From the NCBI GenBank assembly GCA_002682825.1, contig NOKP01000011.1, positions 1,426,420 to 1,490,419 of the forward strand: a stretch of 64,000 bases of DNA, in the 5' to 3' direction. Positions 24,501-34,677 of this stretch are shown one piece after another. Positions within the stretch are counted from its first letter, which is position 1. Every line of letters starts with the position of its first letter. This stretch comes from Neonectria sp. B-13. Taxonomy: Eukaryota > Ascomycota > Sordariomycetes > Hypocreales > Nectriaceae. The notes beneath the pieces were generated by a model. That model worked only from the letters and a program-made list of their open reading frames with translations, was not told the DNA's origin and ran no database searches. The translations under genes and the position numbers were made by a program.

Positions 24501-26404
24501 TTGTCAAAGGCAACGATGAGGCTCCAGGCACTGTGGGTGAAAACGTCGGGCTAGACAACTGAAAGGACGTAGTGAGGCTCGAAGATGGACCAGTACCGTT
24601 TGTGGCCAGGCTTGTCAAGCTCAAAGTAGCCGAAAATGAAAGCATGGAGCTGCTGGAGAGTGTCGAGGTTACGACAGCAGATATAGTTCGGGTCGCAGTA
24701 GCGGAGAACGACAGTGAACTGTTGCCAATAATGCTCGACGAGATAGAAGGCAGTGGACGGCTAAGAGTGGCGCTTCCAGTTGCACTAGAGATGCTACTAG
24801 AAATAACTGAAGAACTCGGGCTTGTGGTATCGCTGGCTGCCGTCATGGATTTAGTCCCCGATGATGGATTACTCGACCAAGAAGTGGAGTTGCTAAGCCC
24901 AGTGCTGGTTGCACTTGACAGCTGCGTCACCGTCATGGATTCAAGTGCAGTCGAGTTAGCAGCCGAAGAGGCAGAACCAGAAGTTTGTGAAGTTGTTGTC
25001 TCGCCTGCCCTGTCACTCGTTTGAGTCGCGACAGTAATGGATGACACGGTGCCAGACGCAGTAGGCGCCTCAGACCCAGTTCTCATCGTTGAATTGCCAG
25101 TGGGAGCGGAAGAGTTTGTCGCTGGTACAAATGTGGAAGCTGTGCTAGGCTCCTCTGACGAAACGAGCGACGTAAAAGTCAAAGAGCCGCTGGAAATTGA
25201 CCCTGTGCTCGAAGATGATTCAACTGGAGGAGGAAGCAGTGCCGATGATGTGCTGAGCCCCGAGCTCTCGGATCTCGAGACCGTCACAGTGATATTCATC
25301 ATGCGAGTGGTAGTAGTTGTGACTTGGGAACCGGTCGAAGATGGTTGTTCAGTTGAAACCACCGGAATTGTCGATGTCCTTCTGGTTTCCGTGCCACTCA
25401 CGACGATACCTGAAGCCGAGCTTGCCGCTGAGATGGTAGATGAGACCAAAGCCGACGAAGATGCTGCTTGCGAGGATTGGCCTGTGGTAGAGGACGACTG
25501 ATTCAAGCTGGCTGTCACAGAGCTTTGATCCATACTCCGTGTTGTATCTGGGGAAACACTCGAGTCCACAAGAGTTGATGTTGGAAACGTAGAGCCAGTG
25601 GCATCGCTCAATGTCAAGTTGGGATCTGAGGCCCTTGACTGGCTAACAGACGAAGAAGGTGGAGAAGAAGATGTGCCAGATGTGGTGTTCAGCTGAGAAG
25701 TTCCTTGACTAGTCATAGAAGACGTAGTCGAGATGGAATAGCCGCTTGCTGTACTATAGGACGTAACAGTTGCTGAAGACAAAGTCTCGGAGCCTGTTTC
25801 TGAGCCACTGGCAGTTGCCCCAGAAGTGGCGACAGACACAGAAGCATTTGAAGCGACGGAAGACTCATCGCTGGAGATTGTGGCAGAGCGTGTGGCGCCA
25901 CCACCTTTGGCGCTCGAGAACGCAGTCTCGAAAGTCGTCTCCGTCTCTCCTTCAGATGTGGCAGAGGCAGCAGAGTTCTCAGTGGAGAACGATGTAACCG
26001 CCGACGAGGTATCCGTGTTTGAAATCGGCTCGGTCATAGTAGGCTGTTGGGATCCCGACTTTGAGTGACTGGTCTTCAAGGTTGACTCGGTTGGAGGTTG
26101 TTCTGGAGGGCATGTTAACGTCTGAAGAGTAAGAACATATCATAACTGAGAGTTTACCGTAGCCAGATTCAGTGGAGGTTGTAGGTTGACCTGTGTAGTA
26201 TGGAGGGGGAGGACCGTAGCCGTAGTCCGTCGGCTCCTCGTCGTCACCGTCTGGCTGGATAGCTTCGAAGCTATCATCCTTTCGCACAATGCGTCTTCCG
26301 CCGCGAAGAACTGGAGCGTCGTGCGCAGCCGCGATGTCAAATAGACACACCGCCAGCAGCACAATCGACAAGAAGCCGACCGAGGGCAGCACTAGGGCTC
26401 TCAT
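21552..26404 (-). CDS. giant secreted Ser/Thr-rich mucin-like protein
   Basis: Three exons (26404-26158, 26102-21909, 21859-21552) give 1582 residues. Residues 1 to about 27 form a signal peptide (LPSVGFLSIVLLAVCLFDIAA). A short charged, then Pro/Tyr-rich segment follows. Exon 2 encodes about 1400 residues dominated by Ser, Thr, Gly and Pro with many NST/NTT sequons, a heavily O- and N-glycosylated mucin rod. Near its end is a Cys-containing Thr/Ser block (CSHTVNATSTTSSC...). Exon 3 adds a charged C-terminus with SEWRLRWEMAMTKVKSIWE and no hydrophobic GPI signal or transmembrane helix. The borders are firm: G|AA and G|GG junctions restore frame and both introns (55 and 49 nt) have proper signals. 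A cell-wall or matrix role is inferred from composition alone. Antisense frames over the gene are mirror artefacts. Confidence 0.87.
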
Positions 26405-28630
26405 GGTGAGGGACGATAAGGCGGCCACTGTTGAGAGTTAGTACCATGAATATTAAACACATGATCTGGATAGGAGCATGGACTAACCTCTGCCAGTCGG
26501 CACGAAATGAATGGCAGTGTCGGATAAACCTTGCAGGAGGTCGAGAGAACTCCAAACACGCCAAGACAGGAGTGATGATACAAGAGAAGGTGTTTTCTTG
26601 GCCAAGAATCCTACGCAGGTATATTGATGGTTGTCAACTGGTGTTGACGCGCGAAGATGAAAGAGACGCGAGATGAAAAACGCGAGAGGTGAGGAAAAGA
26701 GAGAGAAGAGAAAGAGAAAGAACGAAAGAAGAGACGGAGACGGAGACGCGACCTGGTGGGCGGTGCAGACGAGAAGAAACGCGAGATGATGGTACAGCTG
26801 GGACCAGCTGTCACGCAAAGACGACCAGCTGGCGAGGCCAGAAAAGAAGAGGAAAACGGAGCCCCTAATACCTTATAGTACACATTGAAGGCTGTTGTGT
26901 CTGGCAGCCTGTCACGACATGCATGCAACCAGAACGCAGCTGGCATAAGGAATGAGAGTCGATGAGCCTCGGAACGGTTGCTCTACCTCTTTCATGTGAA
27001 GCTGAGGGAGAAGGACTCTCTGAAGAAACCTGGCTGGTGAAACTCTTGCCCCTAGGCAACTGCGAAGATTATTCGTTCCATGTCATTCATGGAACACACC
27101 TCGTAGGTCCCGGTGATGCCTACCAAGGAGATGCCGACGCCGATGCCGATGCCCGGACAAGGCGAAGGAGGTCATCTCCGTGAGCTAGGTAGATGGGACA
27201 ATAGTTAGTAGAGAAGACTCGGATAGCATGAGTCTTGTGAAAGCGTTTCGGAACTCGACCTTCAAAAGGACGCTGCGTCTGAAGGGTTTGAGCACCAAGT
27301 AGGCAGCCTCACCTCTCGCCACCAGCCGGTCCTTGTCCCGTGTCGCGGTCTCATGGCTCATGCTCACTTCTGCAGTTACTATACACCACCATCGAGATGC
27401 CACAAGATATTCATGTCCAACTCGTAGCTTCTTATCTGAGTCTCGCCCTTGCCCCTGAACACTCTCCCAGCATCACAATTGTCCATACTCTCCTCAAACA
27501 ATCCTTTCTTTCTCGCCTCTGGAGATACCGCCGAGCCTCGTTAACGAGGGCTGTCTAGCTGTTGCCTCACCGTGACACGCAATCGGGCCAAGAAGTCCCT
27601 TGCACAACGGCGCTGCCCCTGTGTGTCCGTGTGCAGGATCTGACCAACCCCGGCAATGTGCCTGGCATTCAAGATCTCGGCCTCCGTCGACTGCACCTGT
27701 GTATCTGCCAGCACCTAAGCACAACGGCAGCGACTCATGCACTTAGCCTTAGACGCGAGACGAGATGTAACCTGCCGAGCCCCAAATGGAGCGTTTGCCT
27801 GCTGCCAAATTGCACCTGTGTTCAACCCAGGAAGAACTGAAGCGCAATCCACGTCTCGCTTCGGCCCCGGACTCGAATTCCAGAAGTGGGAACACCTCTA
27901 TTAAGAATAACCTAGGCGTATGACTTTGAACAGGTAGCATGAGTCTTCTAGAACATATAGTTCAGAGGGGATACCAAAGGCTTCCGTTACCGCGCTATAT
28001 TGACCGCTACAGCTACTGGCACACATAGAGGACTTTACAATAAGGTTTCTGGATCGCAGGCTAGTCTACTCCGTACTTTTCGTAGAGAAAGCCCTATTGT
28101 CGTAAAGATACTCAGTGGAGTTAGCCTTCCCACTAAACGGCTTCAAGTTTAGGCGCCCTCAGATCTACAAGGAAAATGAAGGGTCATTGTGTTCGTAGGA
28201 CAAGACATTTCGCGACAGCACAGAATTATTGGTGCGTTCCATACCTACACAGAAGCAACCCCATCTAAATTAACGATTGCAAGTTTGACTATCTCAACCC
28301 CAGGGCTCGGCTCACACAGAACCCGAAACCGGTCCGTTAAGTTTAGAATTGATTCAACTTTGGGGGATTCAGCTGGGCTGTGATCCTTCCACTTCGGCTC
28401 TAGCTGCCTCGACTGCGGATAGGCAAACAAGGGTTCCCTTCGTTTTATTATTTTCGGTACTGTCCCAGATAAAAACCGTCCCGTTGTACCAAACCCGCTA
28501 CCTCCCGCCAAAATTCTTCATGCCATCATCTTACGAGCACTCAACACACAGAAACTTTTGCGATATCCCCAAGTGCACGCACGGAACCCTTTCCAACTCA
28601 GACTAGAGCCGAACCATGAAGTGCATTCGA
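26405..28630. other. intergenic region with probable 5' UTR intron of the mucin gene
   Basis: Just upstream of the mucin start, minus-strand positions 26487 to 26428 look like a 60-nt intron (GTTAGT donor, ACTAAC branch, CAACAG acceptor) lying in the 5' UTR. Beyond this, to 28630, no gene is supported. A frame at 26962-27183 encoding about 73 residues is protein-like until a run of Asp-Ala codons, and 27350-28600 is somewhat A+T-richer with only short frames. Confidence 0.4.
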
Positions 28631-29918
28631 TCACTCAGCCTTTTCAGCGGTCTCTCTGAGGTTTGGGGCAGTTCCGTCAGTCATGGAAGAGTTCTTGCTC
28701 TCAATATCAGCCGCCCACAGTGCAGCGCCAACTACAAGCCGTTAGTCCATGCAGTCAATGAAAGTTCAAGGTAGTTTGTTCAGTACCTGTGTTGGTGAAC
28801 GTAAAGAAAATTGAAGCCAGGGGAATCATCTCGAGCAAAGTGGCGACGAGGCCGAATCTGTAACGACGCATCAGCAAACGAGTTCGGGTCTCCATGTGTT
28901 ACTGGGCACAAAATGAGAGCACACTTTGCTCATCATCTAGGACACAGAGTGGTTACGTACGCCGTGTAAGGACCGACATTCTTGGTGAGCCAATCCGACT
29001 GCTTCTGTTGCGACCACGTCTTGAGTTGGAAGTACTGAATCAAGGTTAGCCGGAAAATGGTCCGCGATGGGGGTATAATGAAATCTTACCCGACCATGAA
29101 CTCCCTTGCCTCGGTTGCGGCCTATACTCTAGTTAGATTTGGGACATCGTTGTATATCGCTCTGGAATACTAACCTTGGAGGATGATAAAGATCACGGTG
29201 CCCACAACAGGGATTGCGTTGAGTGGGAGGTACATGATATACCGGATGATGGCTGTGGGGCTGAATTTCCCAAAGGGACTCTTCAGAATCTTGCCCAACT
29301 TTGCCATGGGGTCATCGCCAGACCTGATTTCCCTGCCCTCGCTCACGATCCCAGCGCCGTGGCGGGCAATCAGTGTCCCGTCAAAAGTGTCAAGCAGAGC
29401 ATCCTGAAGGAGCCAGTTGCGCGAGACTACATTAATGATGGTCGAGCTCTCATTCAAGACCAGCAACACCGTCGTGAAAACGGCAAGTGGACCGTTGACG
29501 AAGACGAGCACGGCCAACTGGGGCAGATAAGTAAAGGCGAACATGCCGCCGACGACGCTGACCGACAGGGCCACGTAGGGACCGAGCTTGGCAAGGAAGG
29601 GCTTCCATAGCGTGCGGTGGGTGACAAAGTAGATGATTCCCTGTAGATGAGATCAGCATTCAGCATCCATCTCGAAACATCGTTGTCGAAGAACGTACCT
29701 TGATCGGGTAGAGATAGGCTTGACTCTTGGCGGCGTCAGTAACGAACTCCCTGGCCTTGCCGTAGTCCTCCTTGCTGTACACACAAATTGTTAGACGCCG
29801 AAGAATCTCAGTGTAGTGTTGTTCCTGCATACATGACCTCCTGTGCCTTCTCGGTGACGGAATCGACCATGCGGTTCCTCTGAGGTTGCGACGACGATGC
29901 TTCAGCGGAGCTAGCCAT
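28631..29918 (-). CDS. RRT8/EI24-like multi-pass membrane protein
   Basis: Seven exons (29918-29833, 29774-29699, 29640-29175, 29121-29090, 29034-28961, 28857-28787, 28731-28631) give 301 residues. All junctions keep frame and have GT...AG borders. Hydrophobic segments include SVSVVGGMFAFTYLPQLAVLVF, GPLAVFTTVLLVL, the pair around RYIMYLPLNAIPVVGTVIFIILQG, and FGLVATLLEMIPLASIFFTF. RNRGKGVHGRYFQLKTWS is the conserved loop of fungal proteins related to yeast outer spore wall protein RRT8 and the LDS proteins (EI24 fold). Yeast members act at lipid droplets and the spore wall; the role here is inferred from that resemblance. Exon 4 is only 32 nt. The gene diverges from the LanC-like gene across 901 bases. 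Confidence 0.85.
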
Positions 29919-30819
29919 ATTGAACAATATTCTGATTTTGCTGAAGTTGAGCTTGTTTGGAAGAAAGCGAAATTTGCAATCACAGCAGATGTTTTGGGGA
30001 TGTTACTTTGATAGTGCAACCCGGACGAGGTGAGTTGAAAGTCCAGGGAGATGTCAATGTCGTCATGTTGGCATGCAGGCGTGTTTAGTTGGCGGGGCTC
30101 TTCCCGGAAGCACGTGTGTACCTCCGTACCAGCAGGTGCGACCTCTGATTGAGCTCAAGGAGCAAATACTCCGCTGCAAGCAGTTACCAGCAGGCATCTT
30201 TATCACTGCCTTGGCTACTTATCTATTTTCCTTAAGCAGTTCGTGACCATAATTTAACCCAAATCTACTACTTTTCGCCCCGAATCGCCGATCGAATTAA
30301 GACAATGTGCATACCGAGTGCAGCCTTCAGTCGTCCTCGGCGACGTCACCAATGCAGATCACCGGCGCCTGCCCCACACGGCGCCGCGGACAGGTGACTC
30401 CACAACGGCCAGTGTAGTGATAGACGTTAACCAAGCGCCGTGATAGAAGCTCCGTTGTACGGTTCTGTTTGTAGAAATCCGACTAAATAACCGGTTTCAG
30501 GAAATGCAGGTGCGCTGAATCGGGAGTGGTGCTTTTAGGCTCCTTTGTCATCCTCAGCAGTCCGTTTTGCCAGCTGGTCCCCTCATAGTAGGCCTACGTT
30601 GGGCATGTATTCGTGCTCTTCCCCGCAATCAACTGACCAGGCTGTGGCTGATGATCATCTGGAGGATGATGTTATGTCCCACAAGTGACATGCCTCGAGG
30701 TCGATATATCATCATTCTCTGTCGCTCGACTCCCTTCCCAGTAATCAAGCAGAACACAACAGGCGGATTAAGTGCTCAACGCTGGGACGACTAGCAGTGT
30801 CAAACAGAACACTGTCATC
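29919..30819. promoter_or_regulatory. divergent intergenic promoter region
   Basis: 901 bases between the start codons of the RRT8-like gene (-) and the LanC-like gene (+). No specific binding site stands out and the GTG-initiated frame at 30567 has no motif. Confidence 0.45.
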
Positions 30820-32048
30820 ATGGCGCAGCGATACATCTCGAATAACCTCCCAGCCCAAACCCTGGGTACCGCCCCGGGGGAGATCCTACCCTATACTTTG
30901 GCGCTGGTGCTGAAGTACACCCCTCCACTCCCAGCCTACTCTGAACAACATCTCGGCGGCCTTTTCACGGGCTATACTGGCCTGGCCTACCTCTTTCTCC
31001 AGCTCTCAGCTATGCACCCGGACTTACAGGTCGCTGGTCACGATTTACTCTACTGGTCAGGGCAGTATCTCGCTGGAGATCGGGGACACTTGGTCCTTGA
31101 GGGCAAGTGTGGCATCGGCAGCGAGAAGCTCTCCTTTGAAGCTGTACGGGCCTGCCTGACGAAGAAAAAGGAGCATGTGATCGAGCTACTTTCAAATATA
31201 CCCAGACTTCTTGGCCCATTTGCAACACCTCAGGATGATCCGTTCCCTTCAGAGATCGCCCATGGACGAGCCGGCACACTCTACCTCTTGCGCATGGTCA
31301 AACATTGGGTCCCGAAATACGCGCCCCTCATCGAGTCTCCCCTCCAGCGGCTCACGGAGAGGATCATGAACACAGATGACGACGGTCGCGGAAACTGGGA
31401 ATGGCACGGCAGGCGGTTCTTCGGCGCCGGACACGGTGATATTGGCATTATCACGCAACTTGTCCTTTCAAACCCGTCCTTGGCGCCAGAGCTGTCATCC
31501 CGCCTCGAGAAGCTTCTCGAACTGCAGACTTCAGACGGAAACTGGCCCGACAGCGGACGATGCCTCAGAGAAGGCAGAAATCCAAACCTCGTGCAGTGGT
31601 GCCACGGCGCTCCAGGGTTCGTTTACTCACTCTTATCGCTACGCCCCTATTTCCCGTCTCTACACGAGCAAATCGACACGGCCGTCAAAAAGGGGCAGGG
31701 CATAATCTGGCGTCATGGCCTTCTCACAAAGGAGCCCAGTCTGTGTCACGGCATATTTGGCAATGCCTTGTAAGTCTTTATGTGGTTCCCTCTCCAGCTT
31801 TTAGACCTCGGCTATGATAATAACCTCGGCGTAGGGCACTTCCTCGAGGGCCCTGGAGAGAACATTTCCTTGCGCTAGCTACCGCCGACGCGGTTGATAA
31901 GGTTAAGCGGCATGACCCGCATCTCTTCGAGCCAGCGGCGTACGGTAAGAAGTCAGCTGTGCTGATGAATTACCTGCCTAGCGCCGCTTGGACATGGGCT
32001 GTCTGCGAGGAGGACACGCCCCGGCTCATCATGTACAATGATCTCTGA
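30820..32048 (+). CDS. LanC-like zinc protein (eukaryotic lanthionine synthetase C-like)
   Basis: Two exons (30820-31769, 31835-32048) give 387 residues. LanC-like proteins form an alpha-toroid with a zinc ion. The diagnostic motifs are all present: AHGRAG (about 148), GAGHGDIG (about 202), QWCHGAPG with Cys261, and LCHGIFGN with Cys309 and His310, the three zinc ligands. Bacterial LanC enzymes cyclise lanthipeptides; eukaryotic relatives bind glutathione and add thiols to dehydroamino acids, so a detoxifying role is possible. The C-terminal half-repeat (GNALALPRGPWREHFLALAT) is created by the exon junction TT|G. The protein ends shortly after WTWAVCEEDTPR, normal for the fungal family. ATG 30820 precedes the conserved start. 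No precursor peptide, dehydratase or transporter gene lies nearby, so a lanthipeptide cluster is not supported. Confidence 0.92.
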
Positions 32049-33777
32049 CGTGCGGACGACGTGAGTGGTTCGATGGTTTGGCGTTGGAAAGTATTGGATT
32101 TCAGCGCGTTGCGATAGCGGACGGATTGTTTTCGGTGTTCATGTTGCCATCAGAGATTGAAACAAGACTCCACCGTTGAAGCACATGGACTAGGCATCTC
32201 ACGTCGGCAGCCATCTGCACGCTACCCGGGGATATGTAGCTTCATTCAATGGACTGGTGCCGCAGGCTCGGCCCGGACTTGCTTTCCCTCAAGATCCCTG
32301 AGTAAGAGCCGCACGCCCCCCTGAACCGAACCGTATGCTTGGCCAGATTTCTCTGTGAGCCTCCCTCTTGACGATCGGTAGTGTAAGAGGCATTGCGTGA
32401 CAAGTCGCCTGCAGTGGTTCGCTGAGATCCACACTCACATGTCTCTGCCCCTGGCGCTCCTTCTGGGCTCCGTAGCTCGGCCCAGGATGGAGATTTGTCG
32501 GGGTTCCAGACCTCCAAAGGAGCATTGGCATGATGTTGTTGGCCAGTGCTCTCAAGTTCGACACATGAAAATGCGGCTGATTTGAGGCTCAAGGGATCCA
32601 CATCAACACCGGGTGACTACCGAGTCCAATGACTGCCGATAAGAAATCGAAGGATCGAAGAAAAAACCGAGTGGGTAGTCCAGAGGAAGGGCCCAGTTTG
32701 GGTCAGTGTTGGCTAGTTAATTCGAGAAACTTGCAATTTCTTACCTCGGCTTGCCCGTCCCGGATGTGGTCGACGAAACGTGGCACCGAGGTGAGTTGGC
32801 GGGTCGTACGACCTGACAGCAAAGGAGCCTCCACTCGATCGGTTGACTCCCGGTAGCGGGATTGAGATACGGTGTGCGATGGGCCGTGGAGGATGCAAAA
32901 GCTTGAAATGCTATCAGTGGAGTTGTGCGCGTGTAAGAGGGATTGGCCGATTCAGAAACGGTGACGAGGGCGTCTCGGCCGAAAACAGGCAGCGGGTATA
33001 AGACAATATTGGTTACAATTCCCAGTAGTGTGGGGGCACACGTTCACGACACGTCTCGCAGGAGAGCTGAACGACAAGGCCAAGGCTAACACGAAGCACG
33101 CACGCATCATTCATGGCAAATTCAACAGTGGTCCGACCGCTCGGGTTTGGTCGAGGATGACTGGTCGAGGCAAAAGGGTTCCGGAAAAGGGGGCAGGGGG
33201 GGAGTGTGAAGCATCCTGGATCCAGGGCGAAATGGTTTATGGATTTGCACAAGGGAAGATGGGGCCAACGGCGTTCATGCAAAACGGCGTCACCGCAGAG
33301 GCTGAAAAGTTCGATGGAGAACATTAGCCACGATAACGCGGGAAACATCCCTGGTGGCTTGCCCAGCACAAAAGCGACCCCAGGTGAGGAATCCACAAGT
33401 GGTAAAATGTCTACTACTCCGTAAAGGTGAAGGGTCCCCATATTACAGCTCTGGCCGATGAGGCATTTCCCCCAATCCCGACCTTTGTCCATATGAGGTG
33501 TTTACACGCCCGCGAGCGCAACATCGACGATGAGAAAGCGTTGTAGCATCGTCAAAATTTCAACTAGGTCCCAGGAACAAGGCTAACACGGCACCTGCCG
33601 CCAACCCGGCGATGAGGCACGCCAAGGGATCTTCCACAGGTACCGTGGGCTGGTTGGAAAAAGCCGACACCGCGGCCCCGTTCTGCCAAAAGTCCAACTC
33701 GCCATGTCGGAGGGCGAAACGCCGTCCGGCGATGGAAAAGTGGAGCAAGACGGGGCCTCGGCACGGAGTGTCGGCAC

Positions 33778-34389
33778 CTAATCGAGCGAGGCTGCACCAG
33801 ATGCAAGACCGGGCTGAAGCCCAGAGAGCCGAATTCCGTTCTGCACACGCCCTAAACTAGAGTAGTTACCTGTTTGGTCCATAGACGTGGTTGCAGACCC
33901 GTTGTGCAGCAGACAGATACGGGAGGCGTATACGAAAAACACTCCATGACGTACCTGTTGCGGTTGTTCTAACTCTTGGCAGCTGTGCGGGGGACCATCT
34001 TTCATCAGTCCACGAAACGCTGCGCCTGTTCTAGCACATGCTTGAGGCTCTATAATACCAAGCTTCGCCCAGCAGGGATGCTTGCTTGGACCCAGCTCGC
34101 CTAAGTGAGCGAAAAAGGAGTTCCCATCCACATCTGTCTATGCAGGTATTGCTGGGAAGCTTGGACTGCGGCATTCGATAGCAGATCCAAGATCATAGTA
34201 ACCCAAATCAATAGGACGAAATACTCGGGACCCAACAGGCAGTCCCAAGTCACAAAGTGAAGGGGTATTGGGTGTATCGTTGGTGGAGTTTGAGTCTTTG
34301 TGACCGGTACGAGGATCTCGATACGAGGATCTAACGCTCCCCAATGCGTGGATAGACTCTTGACCGTAATCAAAAGAAGAACTAGACAT
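33778..34389 (-). pseudogene. possible small gene or relic with one in-frame TAG
   Basis: From ATG 34389 the minus strand reads MSSSSFDYGQESIHALGS and so on for 83 residues to TAG (34138-34140). The same frame then stays open to 33778, so about 204 codons contain a single stop. Removing a weak 65-nt intron ending at that TAG (GTTACT donor) would instead give a roughly 100-residue protein ending in YYRASSMC. I recognise no family. It may be a real small gene, a recent pseudogene or chance. Confidence 0.25.
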
Positions 34390-34506
34390 TATAGTAAAGG
34401 AATGTTATGTTCTTTCTTAACAAAACTCACAACAAGACTCCGGGGCCGGCAAATATGAGCCTTCCGGGTAGGAACCCGGCACTTGCAATCTAAAGACCAC
34501 AGGATG

Positions 34507-34677
34507 ACATCGTCGACCTCAGCGGCGAGTCCCGCGACAACCCATCTCCCGCAGGGGACCACAATAACAAACCGGGAGCTCGCAGAAGGCTCAATGATCC
34601 CACTACTTGTACAAGAGAAGGTGTCAAGGACGACAGCTGAGAGGATCTACTTCCGCTGGATGGATCTCATACCCTGA
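34507..34677 (+). CDS. small hypothetical ORF
   Basis: An in-frame ATG (MTSSTSAAS...) opens a reading frame of about 57 codons ending RIYFRWMDLIP. The composition is protein-like, but there is no known motif, no signal peptide and no clear splice donor before the stop. Its start lies about 115 bases from the divergent frame at 34389, so the two could share a promoter. It is listed because the pairing may be meaningful; chance remains likely. Confidence 0.2.
   Translation, partial: TSSTSAASPATTHLPQGTTITNRELAEGSMIPLLVQEKVSRTTAERIYFRWMDLIP

Noticed and set aside
22145..25501. Several 150-290-codon plus-strand frames rich in Val, Glu and Leu
   Set aside because: They are mirror images of the Ser/Thr-rich mucin exon on the other strand.
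30820..32048. Lanthipeptide biosynthetic cluster
   Set aside because: Only the LanC-like gene is present; no precursor, dehydratase, protease or transporter is in reach.
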